64,000 nucleotides of DNA from JABDCD01 sp964469525 (GTDB taxonomy: Bacteria; Pseudomonadota; Alphaproteobacteria; Rickettsiales; SXRF01): contig CAYXYU010000007.1 in the NCBI GenBank assembly GCA_964469525.1, forward strand, positions 43,670-107,669, read 5' to 3'. The notes below the pieces were generated by a model. It was not told where the DNA came from. It ran no database searches and worked only from the letters and a program-made list of their open reading frames with translations. Shown in pieces: positions 49,220 through 60,310 of this stretch. Each line of letters opens with the position of its first letter. Position 1 is the stretch's first letter. Position numbers and translations under genes: made by a program.

Positions 49220-50182
49220 TTAATGCCGCAAATGCCACGCCAGAGCCGTTTTGACGATGGTGTCGAGCGACGACATCTCCGGTTGCCAGCCTAGTGTCCT
49301 CCGGATCGCCGCGTTATCGGCGACCAGCCAGGGCGCATCGCCTTCGCGTCGCGGGGTTTCCACGGCCTTTATTTTTTTACCTGTATGTTTTTCCACCGCC
49401 GCTACCAACTCGCGCACCGAGGTGGCAGCGCCGGAGCCGAGATTGAGCGCTACCGGTTCTCCCCCCTCCTTAAGATACCGCCCTGCAAGCAGAAACGCCG
49501 CCGCGACGTCGGACGCATGGACATAGTCGCGCACCGCCGTGCCGTCATGGGAGGGATAGTCGTTGCCGAATATCTCCAGACGGTCGCGTTGCCCGAGCGC
49601 CGTCATGATGGCGAGGGGTAGCAGGTGCGTCTCCGGCGAATGGTCTTCGCCGATATCGCCCTCCGGGTCGGCGCCGGCGACATTGAACAGGCGCAGGCTG
49701 GCGCTCTTCACCTCGGGATAATCTTTCAGCATCGCCTCCCCGGCGGCTTTGGATTTGCCGTAGGCAGTATCCGGGCCGAGCGGCAACTTCTCGGTCAGGC
49801 GTGTGCCGGCGGAGGTCGGGGTGTAGACGGCGCAGCTGCTGGCAAATACCAGATTGTACACGCCGTGCCTTACCATTGCGTCGAGCAGCGTGCGGGTGCC
49901 CCAGACATTGATGCGTTCTGCATCCTGCGGCCGCCGGGCGCAGTCACCGAGCGTGGCCAGCGCCGCCAGATGCATCACCGTATCGGGCCTGAATTCGGAA
50001 AATACCCTGTCTAGGGCGGGCGGGTCGCCGATATCGGCGCGCACGAATGGACTGCCATGCAGCTGACAGGCATGGCCGGTGGAAAAATCGTCGAGAATGA
50101 GGTGCTTGATGCCGCGACGGCGCAGCTGCCGGCATAGATGGCTGCCGACATAACCGGCGCCCCCGGTAATAAGGATGGTCAT
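49220..50182 (-). CDS. galE: UDP-glucose 4-epimerase
   Basis: Short-chain dehydrogenase of 320 residues interconverting UDP-glucose and UDP-galactose. NAD site TILITGGAGYVGSHLC, substrate motif SSCAVYTPTSAGTRLTEK, catalytic Tyr-x-x-x-Lys in TAYGKSKAAGE, and DGTAVRDYVHASDVAAAFLL are all present. It provides sugars for LPS or other glycans. Divergent from the DnaA-box region. Confidence 0.92.
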   Translation of the reverse strand: MTILITGGAGYVGSHLCRQLRRRGIKHLILDDFSTGHACQLHGSPFVRADIGDPPALDRVFSEFRPDTVMHLAALATLGDCARRPQDAERINVWGTRTLLDAMVRHGVYNLVFASSCAVYTPTSAGTRLTEKLPLGPDTAYGKSKAAGEAMLKDYPEVKSASLRLFNVAGADPEGDIGEDHSPETHLLPLAIMTALGQRDRLEIFGNDYPSHDGTAVRDYVHASDVAAAFLLAGRYLKEGGEPVALNLGSGAATSVRELVAAVEKHTGKKIKAVETPRREGDAPWLVADNAAIRRTLGWQPEMSSLDTIVKTALAWHLRH

Positions 50183-50511
50183 GTGCCAAAACTACGCATT
50201 TCCTATGCGATTAGCCAGATGAATTTCGCGTTTTCCGGGTATTTTGTGACTGACGCAGCGCATCTTCAGCGACCAAACCCTCCCTCTGTTTATGCACAGC
50301 CTGGTCACAGAGTTATCCACATATTTATCCATAACAGAAAGACTATCATATTGATTTTACTAGATTGATTGCCATATAATTTTTATGGGAAATTTATGTG
50401 GTGAGAGAAAAAACCTATGGCACTTTTATCTCAATCCGGTTCAAAGTGCTCTCCTCGCCTGAGGACAACACGTCCCGCAAGGCTTAAACCATCTGGATAA
50501 TGGAGGCTGAT
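50183..50511. other. Intergenic region with DnaA boxes and AT-rich tract
   Basis: Three same-orientation boxes at 50290-50298 (TTATGCACA, perfect), 50313-50321 (TTATCCACA, perfect) and 50325-50333 (TTATCCATA, one mismatch) are followed by about 70 bases of AT-rich DNA (50340-50400). CTCTGT/ACAGAG inverted arms (50285-50312) flank the first box. The rest is unremarkable. Candidate DnaA-binding locus. Confidence 0.55.
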
Positions 50512-50817
50512 ATGAGACACGTGATACGTGCAGCCGCCAGTGCATTCCTGCTGTTGGCTGGCACTACACTGACGAATGCGGATGAACCCGCCACGAACCC
50601 GCCCGAGAAGGGGGAAGTCGTCCTGTTCGGGACGGTGGAAAGAGTCTATAATGAACGGGAATTCATCCTGCGCGACAATGACGGGCGGATGACGGTGAAA
50701 CAGCCTCGTCCTTCGGCAATACTGGCTGAGGGCGACAGCGTCACTGTGAGCGGCGATATCGTCGATGATACCGTGCTTGCATCCAGCGTGGAGGTGGATC
50801 AGCGCGCCAGCATGTAA
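50512..50817 (+). CDS. Small secreted OB-fold protein
   Basis: A 101-residue protein with a signal peptide (VIRAAASAFLLLAGTTLTNA) and a single OB-like domain: VVLFGTVERVYNEREFILRD, then DNDGRMTVKQ and LAEGDSVTVSGDIVDDTVLA. This is the pattern of the bacterial OB-fold stress proteins (YdeI/YgiW-like). The partner is unknown. GGAGG seven bases before ATG 50512 fixes the start. A terminator follows at 50847. Confidence 0.75.
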   Translation: MRHVIRAAASAFLLLAGTTLTNADEPATNPPEKGEVVLFGTVERVYNEREFILRDNDGRMTVKQPRPSAILAEGDSVTVSGDIVDDTVLASSVEVDQRASM

Positions 50818-50846
50818 TTCCAGCCACGCCCCTAATTCATTCCCTG

Positions 50847-50874
50847 CCGGGAGGCTTCTGCCTCCCGGTTTTTT
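50847..50874 (+). terminator. Rho-independent terminator after the OB-fold gene
   Basis: CCGGGAGG-CTTCTG-CCTCCCGG followed by TTTTTT. It touches the stop of the convergent lipoprotein gene (50873). Confidence 0.92.
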
Positions 50875-51655
50875 ATCCGCCGGTCAGCGTGTAGGGCATA
50901 AGTCGGTGCAGGCGGTCTTCGAGTATTTCCAGCTTTTTCGATAATATCCGGATCTTCTCGGCATCGCCGGGCTGCGTCCGGCTGGCCTCCGCCAGCAGGT
51001 GCTTTGCATTATCGACCAGCAGATAGGCGGCGTCGCGGAAGCGGTGTTCCATGCAGAAGTCAATCAGCTGCAGGTGGGTCTGAACATCCTGTAAGGACGA
51101 AATCGGCGTGCCATTGGTGATCAGCCATTGGTGCTGCTGTTCAAGGGCAATACGTATGTCGTCCATGCTGCTGCCGGGCGAAATCACGCTATCGGTCGGT
51201 ACGATCGACGTAGTTGCGGTGCTGACCTCGTGCAGTACATGCGGCGTTTCGCCGAGGCGTTGCATGATGTGAAGCAAGGCAGGGAACTTGGTATTATACA
51301 GCTCGATGGAAATCGGAGCGATGACCTGCCGCCGGTCGCCGCTATCCTTGGGGGCATAGTCCAGTACCAGCACCGCCTGCCGCTTCAGCCTCGCCGGCCG
51401 TTGCGCCATATAACCGTTCAGCACATCGACATGCGGTGCGACACTTTCCGCATCCGTTGGATTGGCATCGAGCGCCAGCCTCGCCAGCGTCAGATGCTCA
51501 ATGAACGCCTCCGGTTCGTATGTCGTCTTTACCGTCTTCTGCGGGGATGGTTTGGCAGATGGAGGGGGCTGTTTCGACGACCAGAGGTCTTGCGTACATG
51601 CGGAGAGACCCAGTAAAGCTAATGCTATGAAAGATAATGATGTTCTTTGGCGCAT
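50873..51655 (-). CDS. Predicted lipoprotein, unknown function
   Basis: A 260-residue protein with a lipobox (SFIALALLGLSAC). The mature region begins with a Pro/Lys-rich linker and continues with helices and strands of no known family (YEPEAFIEHLTLARLALDAN; RQAVLVLDYAPKDSGDRRQV; LEQQHQWLITNGTPISSLQD). It is divergent from the KdpD-type kinase and may be an envelope partner, but no evidence ties them. Confidence 0.7.
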   Translation of the reverse strand: MRQRTSLSFIALALLGLSACTQDLWSSKQPPPSAKPSPQKTVKTTYEPEAFIEHLTLARLALDANPTDAESVAPHVDVLNGYMAQRPARLKRQAVLVLDYAPKDSGDRRQVIAPISIELYNTKFPALLHIMQRLGETPHVLHEVSTATTSIVPTDSVISPGSSMDDIRIALEQQHQWLITNGTPISSLQDVQTHLQLIDFCMEHRFRDAAYLLVDNAKHLLAEASRTQPGDAEKIRILSKKLEILEDRLHRLMPYTLTGG

Positions 51656-51799
51656 GGAGGTTACACCTGTGAAAGACGCCTAAAATAAATTATCTGCGGC
51701 GATTGTGCAAGAAGCGTAATATGAACACCAATTAAGAACCTTATAGATTTTTTATGGCTACCTTTCCATCTTGGAAGAGGGGAGGAGGATTTCTACCAA

Positions 51800-53863
<2,064 letters not shown>

Positions 53864-54284
53864 CGACACGCATTCGATCCTGACTTTTCTGCGCATCTCG
53901 CTGGAGGCGCTGGGGGCGACGTTCCATGGCGCAGCGACGGCGGCGGGCGGCATTGCGCTGTGCCAGACGGTGAATCCGGACCTGGTGGTGCTGGACCTCG
54001 GACTCCCGGACAAGGAGGGGCTGAATATCCTGCCTCGGCTCAAGCATGTCGTTAAAAACCGCAAGCTGCCGGTGATCGTGCTGACCGTGCGCAAGGAGCA
54101 GGAGACAAAAGATATGGCGCGCGACCTCGGCGCGGACGCCTACATTACCAAGCCCTTCATCATGGATGACCTGGTGTCGGTGATTTACGACAAGCTGGGC
54201 GTTTCGCGTGACGGACTGCCGCCGGTGCGCAACCACAAAATGCGCGCGAAGATACCCGAGAAAACCCAGCACTGATGCAACGCA

Positions 54285-55025
54285 TCAGGCTCCGGATGCC
54301 TCCAGTGCACGCACGTTCTCGTCGTAACGGGCACCAACGGTTTCCATGCGGTAGCCGATGCCCGGTTCGGTGACGATGATTTCGGGCGTGGCCGGATTGG
54401 GTTCGATCTTCTCGCGCAGCTGGCGCACATAGACGCGCAGATACTGCATGTCCTCGGTATGGGCATTGCCCCACACGTCTTTCAGTATCTGCTTGTGGGT
54501 GAGCATCTTGCCGCGGTGGATGAGAAAATAGCGCAGCAGCTCGTATTCCTTCGGCGTGAACACCGCCTTCTTCTTGTCGATATACACCTCGTGGCGCACC
54601 AGATCCATGCGGATGGGACCATTGGTCAGCTCCGGCTCGCCTGCCTCCTGCGTGGCGGCGCGGCGCAGGTTGGCGTGGATGCGGGCCAGCAGCACTTCCG
54701 GGTTGAACGGCTTGGTGATGTAGTCGTCGGCGCCGGCCGCCAGCGCGCGCACGATTTCTTCATCGGTGTTGCGCACCGAGCAGATCACGATCGGCACCTG
54801 CGACCATTCGCGGATGCTGGCGACGACTTCCTTGCCGTCGATGTCGGGCAGGCCGAGGTCCAGCAGCACCAGTTCCGGCGCGACGGATGCCGCGAGGCGT
54901 GTGCCCTCCCGGCCGTTGTCGCAGCCCACCACCTTATAGCCGGCGCTCTCCAGCGAAATCGTCAATACCTTCCGGATGGGGGGCTCGTCTTCGATAACTA
55001 ATACGGTGTTTTTTTTCTGGTTCAT
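54285..55025 (-). CDS. KdpE-type response regulator (OmpR/PhoB family)
   Basis: A 246-residue regulator with a receiver (VLVIEDEPPIRKVLTISLE, Asp in LVLLDLGLPDIDG, Thr/Ser in VICSVRNTDE, Lys in DYITKPF) and a winged-helix DNA-binding domain (VFTPKEYELLRYFLIHRGKM, LTHKQILKDVWGN, YLRVYVRQLREKIEP, GIGYRMETV). It converges with the receiver gene, nine bases away, instead of following the kinase as in classic kdpDE. Likely partner of the KdpD-type kinase. Confidence 0.9.
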   Translation of the reverse strand: MNQKKNTVLVIEDEPPIRKVLTISLESAGYKVVGCDNGREGTRLAASVAPELVLLDLGLPDIDGKEVVASIREWSQVPIVICSVRNTDEEIVRALAAGADDYITKPFNPEVLLARIHANLRRAATQEAGEPELTNGPIRMDLVRHEVYIDKKKAVFTPKEYELLRYFLIHRGKMLTHKQILKDVWGNAHTEDMQYLRVYVRQLREKIEPNPATPEIIVTEPGIGYRMETVGARYDENVRALEASGA

Positions 55026-55231
55026 AACGCCTCATGGTTGATCGCGCGTCTCGTAAAAAACGCATCGTAGCATAGTACGCAAAAATTGCTATCTGAAAAC
55101 AAGGATGAACTTTTCTTACCATATTGTTTTATAATAATATTTATCAGCGGTTTATAGGTGGAGAATCATTGTCACATGGAGCCTTTAGTTAAAACGGCGG
55201 TAACATCTTCTGAAGATATAAGGAGCCTCCC

Positions 55232-55492
55232 GTGTATCCATCCATAGGACATATATCGTCCATTGGCAGCAGAGCCGAGGCATCGGCCGCCATACTCTCT
55301 AACTGGCAGGCGTTGCGCGCCCAGTTGCTGCTGCAGTGGAAAACGTTGTCGGCGAGTGAAGTCGATGCGGTGGGGCCGAACCGTAACCGCCTGGCGCGGC
55401 TGATTGGCCGCAAGTACGGCATCGCCGTCGCCATGGTGGAGAACTATCTGCGCAATTTCGAACGCACCATGCCCCTGATCGGTCACACGTAA
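55232..55492 (+). CDS. CsbD-like small stress protein
   Basis: An 86-residue protein with a CsbD-type helical core: LLLQWKTLSASEVDAVGPNR, NRLARLIGRKYGIAVAMVEN. CsbD proteins are stress-induced and small; biochemical role unknown. GTG 55232 is preceded by AAGGAG at six bases. An AT-rich region with TATAATAAT lies upstream. Ends shortly before an intrinsic terminator. Confidence 0.72.
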   Translation: MYPSIGHISSIGSRAEASAAILSNWQALRAQLLLQWKTLSASEVDAVGPNRNRLARLIGRKYGIAVAMVENYLRNFERTMPLIGHT

Positions 55493-55518
55493 CCGGATTG
55501 CATGCATTGGTGCAAAAG

Positions 55519-55554
55519 GAGGCTCTGCATTCCCCGGCAGGGCCTCTTTCTTTT
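55519..55554 (+). terminator. Terminator after the CsbD-like gene
   Basis: AGGCTCTGC pairs with GCAGGGCCT (one G-U) around ATTCCCCG, followed by CTTTCTTTT. Confidence 0.75.
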
Positions 55555-55614
55555 GCCCTGTAGCATCACTGCCAAGCCTTTGTCGCTGACGGCAGGCTAG
55601 TTTGAGCGACCGTT

Positions 55615-56289
55615 CTACGGGTTACTGGGGCTGTTCATCGACAGGGTGAAGCCCGGAACGGCCTGCTCGCTGACGAGGGTTTCGAGGCGTGTAATCACGC
55701 CTTCCACACCGCGGGCGCTCGCCAGTGCGGCGAATTCCGTACGGTGCGTGTTGATGAGGCTGACATTCTCGATAGCGATGTCGAGCACCTTGTACTTGCC
55801 CTGCTCGTCGCGCACCAGGTAATTGACCTTGAGGTTCTCGAAATTGGCCAGCATCATCTGCGTTCGCACGGTGAAGGTGTCGTCGCCGGTGCCGCTGACG
55901 CTGAAGATCTTGATGTCGCGGATGCGCTTGTCGGGATTCTCAGCGAAATTGGCGACATACGTTTCCGTCAGATAGGAACGGTAGAGCGATGCGTAGCGTT
56001 TTTTCTGCTCGGGAGTCGCCGTATTCCATGCCTTGCCGAGTACAAAGCGTGCGATCCAGTCGATATCGACCGACTGGGAGAATGCCGCGCGCAGCACTTC
56101 CTTGCGGTCTCCGTAGGATTTCCTGCTGTCCTGAATGATGGCCAGTACCGTCCGGGCGAAGCTACGCGCGAAATGTTCGCGCGTCTGATCCTGCGTCACT
56201 GCCGCAGCGGGATCGGCCGCACGGGCAGGCACAGCGCCGGACAGCGTTGCCGGGAAAAGGGCAAAAGCGATGAGGAACAGACCGCGCAT
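55615..56289 (-). CDS. mlaC: Phospholipid-binding protein MlaC
   Basis: Periplasmic carrier that moves phospholipids between the outer-membrane MlaA complex and inner-membrane MlaFEDB. The 224-residue protein has a signal peptide (LFLIAFALFPATLSGAVPAR, AADP), then the Tol-Tol-Ttg2 fold: KEVLRAAFSQSVDIDWIARF, VLGKAWNTATPEQKKRYASL, NLKVNYLVRDEQGKYKVLDI. It is far from mlaD in this window. Confidence 0.9.
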   Translation of the reverse strand: MRGLFLIAFALFPATLSGAVPARAADPAAAVTQDQTREHFARSFARTVLAIIQDSRKSYGDRKEVLRAAFSQSVDIDWIARFVLGKAWNTATPEQKKRYASLYRSYLTETYVANFAENPDKRIRDIKIFSVSGTGDDTFTVRTQMMLANFENLKVNYLVRDEQGKYKVLDIAIENVSLINTHRTEFAALASARGVEGVITRLETLVSEQAVPGFTLSMNSPSNP

Positions 56290-56539
56290 ACATACCTGCC
56301 TTGGTGATTAAAAGCCGTTCCCATACTATAGCACCCGCGGGTTAATCAGTGTTAAATTTTAGTTACAATGCGAGCTATTTAACCCTTTGTTTATTTTATC
56401 ATATATCTGGCGCAGGCGCATCAATCCTTGGCTAAAACGTACTGAAAAATCCATTAAAAAGTCGCTGCCGTTCCAAGCCGGCACAGCATCATTGCCGGTT
56501 TCGGTTGCCATCCGTGGCTCCAGCGGCAATAGTGCCCGG

Positions 56540-57943
56540 ATGGCACAGCATTTCGGTCATCCCATGATTCCGCATCCGGCCTCGTTTCGCGATCCCGCCG
56601 GCTATGTTACCGAGCAGGACGGGCGCGTATTCCGTATTATAAATCGGTGTGCGCAGGACCGGCTTCGTGATTTTCGCGAGGAAAACCTCTTTCGCGCGCT
56701 GGTGGAGGAAGGAAAGCTGATTGCCGCCGCCCCGCCGGATAAACTGCCGTTCGCGCTGCCGGACGAGGCGGCCGGGGTGCTCGAGCATCCGCGCATTCCG
56801 GTGATTTCCTACCCGTTCGAGTGGCCGTTTGCGCTGCTGAAGGCAGCGGCACTTCTGCATCTCGACATCCAGCTGCGCTCGCTCGACGCCGGCTTTGTGC
56901 TGACCGACGCCAGCGCCTACAATATTCAGTTCATAGGACCGCGGCCGATATTTATCGACTGGCTGTCCTTCCGACGCTACCGCGATAACGAGCCGTGGTA
57001 TGGCTACCGGCAATTCTGCGAGCAGTTTCTAAACCCGCTGCTCTATGCAAAATTCCTGCGCCAGCCGTATCACGCCTGGTACAGGGGAACGCTGACCGGC
57101 CTGCCGATCCCCGAGCTGGCGGCCATGCTGCCGCTACGTGCACGTTTCTCGGTGCAGACGCTGGTACATGTCAGCCTGCATGCGGTATTGCAGCGGCGCA
57201 TCATTGCTACCGGCGGCGACACCGCGACCATGCAGACGCGGCTGCCGCGCGCGCGTTACCGGGCGTTGCTGAAAAGCCTCAGCGTGTGGATCGAGACAAT
57301 GAAGCCGCCGCAGGCGAAAACCGCCTGGTCGCAGTATGAGCGGGAGAAATCCTACAGCGACGAGGAGAACCGAAGGAAACATGCGTTCATTGCACAGAGC
57401 GTGAAGGAGCTGGGTGCGAAGCGGGTGTGGGACCTCGGCTGCAATGCCGGCGAGTTCTCGCGCACGGCCCTGCAGGCCGGCGCCGCCTGTGTGGTGGGAA
57501 CGGACGCGGACAGCTATGCGCTGAATACGGTCTATGCGCGGGCGCGGGAGGAGAATCTCCCGCTTCTGCCGCTGTGGCAGGATGTCATGAACCCATCCGT
57601 CGCCTGCGGCTGGCGCGAGCGGGAACGCGCGGCGCTGCAGGCGCGCCTGCAGTCCGACTGCCTGCTGGCGCTGGCACTGCTCCATCATTTATGCATCGCG
57701 AACAACGTACCGCTTCCCGATGCAGTGGCGTGGCTGGTGTCGCTGGCGCCGCAGGGCGTCATCGAATTCGTGCCCAAGCAAGATCCCATGGCGCAACGGC
57801 TGTTACGTATGCGGGAAGATATTTTCGATGGCTACACAATCGACCGGTTTCGCGAGGCGCTCTCCGCCTGCGCCGTCATCGAGCGCGAAGAAATAATCAG
57901 CATCACGGGACGGACCCTGTTCCTGTTTAAACAGAAAAACTGA
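56540..57943 (+). CDS. Putative kinase-fold/SAM-methyltransferase fusion protein
   Basis: A protein of about 467 residues with two parts. The N-terminal part has AGFVLTDASAYNIQFIGPRP followed by IFIDWLSF, which resembles the catalytic Asp...Asn...metal-Asp region of aminoglycoside/protein kinase folds. The C-terminal part is a Rossmann methyltransferase with SAM motif VWDLGCNAGEFSRTALQAGA and motif II VVGTDADSY. The start is uncertain: a TTG at 56387 would add 51 poorly conserved residues. The substrate is unknown. It ends one base before the convergent small gene at 57944. Confidence 0.72.
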   Translation: MAQHFGHPMIPHPASFRDPAGYVTEQDGRVFRIINRCAQDRLRDFREENLFRALVEEGKLIAAAPPDKLPFALPDEAAGVLEHPRIPVISYPFEWPFALLKAAALLHLDIQLRSLDAGFVLTDASAYNIQFIGPRPIFIDWLSFRRYRDNEPWYGYRQFCEQFLNPLLYAKFLRQPYHAWYRGTLTGLPIPELAAMLPLRARFSVQTLVHVSLHAVLQRRIIATGGDTATMQTRLPRARYRALLKSLSVWIETMKPPQAKTAWSQYEREKSYSDEENRRKHAFIAQSVKELGAKRVWDLGCNAGEFSRTALQAGAACVVGTDADSYALNTVYARAREENLPLLPLWQDVMNPSVACGWRERERAALQARLQSDCLLALALLHHLCIANNVPLPDAVAWLVSLAPQGVIEFVPKQDPMAQRLLRMREDIFDGYTIDRFREALSACAVIEREEIISITGRTLFLFKQKN

Positions 57944-58147
57944 CTATTTTTTCTTCCTGACGCGGGCAAGCATCTGCTTTCCCTTGTTCACGATATTGCG
58001 CCAGAACAGCAGGGCGCTCGCCACCGCACCCGCCAGCGCCTGCAAGACAAGGCTGGCGGAGCCGGGATCGATATAGGCCTGTGCCGGAAGCGGCAACACC
58101 ATCAACAGCGCGGCATAGAAATAAGGCATATATGCCCACGTTAGCAT
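57944..58147 (-). CDS. Small signal-peptide/membrane protein with YIDPG motif
   Basis: A 67-residue protein. A hydrophobic leader (FYAALLMVLPLPAQA) ends before AYIDPGSASLVLQALAGAVA, then a second hydrophobic helix (SALLFWRNIVNKGK) and a basic tail RKKK. The YIDPG(T/S) start of the mature part is seen in many short bacterial envelope proteins, often near methyltransferase or glycan genes. Role unknown. It converges with the fusion gene with no gap. Confidence 0.7.
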   Translation of the reverse strand: MLTWAYMPYFYAALLMVLPLPAQAYIDPGSASLVLQALAGAVASALLFWRNIVNKGKQMLARVRKKK

Positions 58148-58364
58148 GCGGTCCCTGACGCCGCAAGAGATGAAACAAGCTCTCTGGTTTTTATTGTTAC
58201 GTTTTTCAAATGCTTAATTTTCACCGCCCTTAATTTTGTTAATGGATTTATTAACTAAATCTTCTTAATATTATCATTCTATGTTAACCCCGATATATCA
58301 GAATGGTAACCGGTTAAGTCTGGTCCAAAATCAGCCAGCCATTCTTGCGATGTGAAATGGAGTC

Positions 58365-60074
58365 ATGAAGCGAACCCAAGAAAGACGGTCAAGATCGCCG
58401 CGCATCCGGAACCTGATTGGGTTCTCGGCGCTGATCATGCTGCTCTTCTGCGTGATCGTCGCCTATCAGGGATCGCACGCCTACCGCCTGGCGGTGAAGG
58501 AAGGGCGCGCGAATGCCGAGCGCCTGGCGCATATTCTGGCCGACCATGTCGAGCTCACCTTCCTCGGCGTTGATCTTTCGTTGCGGAGGGCTATTGAGCG
58601 GCAATATTTCAATTCGTTGTTCGGCAGCAACCTGCCGGAATATACCGAGCAGAATTTCAAGATCTGGCTCAACGAGACGCCCCAGATTGCAGCCCTCGCG
58701 CTGATCGATGAGAAAGGAGCGGTGCAAGTCGCCGCTCACAAGCGCAGCTATGACAGCTGGCTGGATTATCATCGCACACTGATCGGCCAACAGCTGTTCG
58801 AGCGCATGCGGGAAGCCGACGATACCTATGTCTTCATCGGCAAGCATCAAACGCAGTCGGGCCGCTCGCTCATTATCATGAGCCGCCGCTACAATAAGCT
58901 CAACGGCGAGTTTGGCGGCATCGTCGTCGCCGCCATCGACCCGGACTACTTCGTCCGTTTCTATCGTTCGATTGCCACGGGAGCCCAGCGCTTCATGAGC
59001 CTGATGCTGCCCGACGGCAGCGTGCTGGCCGCCGGCCCATACGCCAGCCCGCCCAATGAGGCACTGTCGAAACAGTGGCTGGCGCAGGCGGATGCGGATA
59101 TGGATGAAAACATCACCAGCGGCACGGTCAAGCATGATGGGACGACCAAGATCGTGTCGGTCATGCGGCTTAAGAACATGCCGATCGCCGAGGCGGTCAT
59201 TCTCGACGAGTCGGATTTCCTGCAGGCCTGGCACCAGTCGCGCATGAAGGATGTCGGCTTCCTGGCGCTGTTCACCATCTTCGGCTCCATCCTCTCTTTC
59301 TTCGCGGTGACGATGGCCAAGCAGATAGTCCGTGTCGAGGAATCGGAAGCCTCAGCCATTCTCGCCAGCCAGGCCAAGTCGGAATTCCTCGCCAACATGT
59401 CGCATGAGCTCAGAACGCCGCTCAATGCCATCATCGGCTTCTCGGAGATGATCAACTCCGGCTATTTCGGGCCCTTGAACGCCAAGCAGAAGGAGCGCAT
59501 CCACGACATCAACCTGTGCGGCAGCCACCTGCTGCAGCTGATCTCCGACATACTCGAATTCTCGAAGGGCGACGCCGGCAAGCTCGAGTTGATCGAGGAG
59601 AAGGTGGACATGGGCGAGATCATTGGCGAGAGCGTGCGCATCATGAACGGCAAGATCAAGACCAAGGGCATCCACATCGTCATCGCCATGGAGCCGAACA
59701 TGGGCTTCCTGTGGGGCGATAAGCGCAAGGTGCGCCAGATATTGATCAACCTGCTGTCGAACGCCGTCAAGTTCACGCCCGAGAACGGCACCATCACCAT
59801 CTCGGCGCGCCTCGACCAACATAACAACATCAACCTGGTGGTGGCCGACACCGGCATCGGCATCGCCGAGAGCGACATCCCGCGCGCGCTCGCCGTGTTC
59901 GGCCAGGTGCATCACGGCGCCAGCCACGAAGGCACCGGGCTGGGGCTGCCGCTGTGCAAGATGTACGCCGAGCTGCATGACGGCAAGCTCGTCATCACCA
60001 GCAAGCAGGGCGAAGGCACCACCGTGCGCGTCGTCTTTCCGCATGAGCGGACGCTGGCGCGGAAGGAAGCGTAA
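58365..60074 (+). CDS. Sensor histidine kinase with extracytoplasmic Cache-like domain (PleC/DivJ type)
   Basis: A 569-residue kinase. TM1 (LIGFSALIMLLFCVIVAY) is followed by a Cache-type sensor (residues about 40-280: LTFLGVDLSLRRAIERQYFN, IAALALIDEKGAVQVAAHKR, RSLIIMSRRYNKLNGEFGGI), TM2 (FLALFTIFGSILSFFAVTM), HisKA (FLANMSHELRTPLNAIIGFS) and HATPase_c (LINLLSNAVKFTPENGTITI; VADTGIGIAESDI; GTGLGLPLCKM). The HisKA sequence is of the PleC/DivJ-type group common in Alphaproteobacteria. There is no adjacent response regulator. Upstream DNA is AT-rich with many TTAA half-sites but no TTAA-N7-TTAA. Confidence 0.9.
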   Translation: MKRTQERRSRSPRIRNLIGFSALIMLLFCVIVAYQGSHAYRLAVKEGRANAERLAHILADHVELTFLGVDLSLRRAIERQYFNSLFGSNLPEYTEQNFKIWLNETPQIAALALIDEKGAVQVAAHKRSYDSWLDYHRTLIGQQLFERMREADDTYVFIGKHQTQSGRSLIIMSRRYNKLNGEFGGIVVAAIDPDYFVRFYRSIATGAQRFMSLMLPDGSVLAAGPYASPPNEALSKQWLAQADADMDENITSGTVKHDGTTKIVSVMRLKNMPIAEAVILDESDFLQAWHQSRMKDVGFLALFTIFGSILSFFAVTMAKQIVRVEESEASAILASQAKSEFLANMSHELRTPLNAIIGFSEMINSGYFGPLNAKQKERIHDINLCGSHLLQLISDILEFSKGDAGKLELIEEKVDMGEIIGESVRIMNGKIKTKGIHIVIAMEPNMGFLWGDKRKVRQILINLLSNAVKFTPENGTITISARLDQHNNINLVVADTGIGIAESDIPRALAVFGQVHHGASHEGTGLGLPLCKMYAELHDGKLVITSKQGEGTTVRVVFPHERTLARKEA

Positions 60075-60197
60075 ATTCTACTAGGCTGGGCGACTTGCTT
60101 GAAAACGGCGTGCTCGCTCCTGTCACGTACTTTCTTGTACGCTCAGTCGCTGCGCGCGCCGTTTCCTTCGCATCCGCCTCAGCCTAGCGAATTTTAA
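60073..60197. repeat. Palindromic repeat sharing a family with 19341-19460
   Basis: Starts ATTCTACTAGGCTGGGCGAC TTGC and ends TTCGCATCCGCCTCAGCCTA GCGAATTTTAA (given in two blocks each). The copy at 19341 is in the opposite orientation. The interiors differ, the ends are conserved. It starts within the stop codon of the kinase gene. Confidence 0.85.
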
Positions 60198-60199
60198 TT

Positions 60200-60310
60200 G
60201 TCATCCTGAGCGGAGGCCGTAGGCCGGAGTCGAAGGATCTTCTTCGGAGGCCCGGAAATAGATCCTTCGACTCCGTTCGGACTGGCGTCCTCACTCCGCT
60301 CAGGATGACA
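60200..60310. repeat. GTCATCCTGAGCG-type repeat abutting dapB
   Basis: Ends GTCATCCTGAGCGGAG and CTCCGCTCAGGATGAC, with inner arms GGAGTCGAAGGATC and GATCCTTCGACTCC. Same family as 63336-63407 and 18608-18675. It ends at the base before the dapB stop. Confidence 0.88.

Noticed and set aside
58179..58364. Canonical CtrA site (TTAA-N7-TTAA) upstream of the PleC/DivJ-type kinase
   Set aside because: Several TTAA half-sites are present, but spacings of 5, 8, 10 and 12 bases were seen, none of 7.
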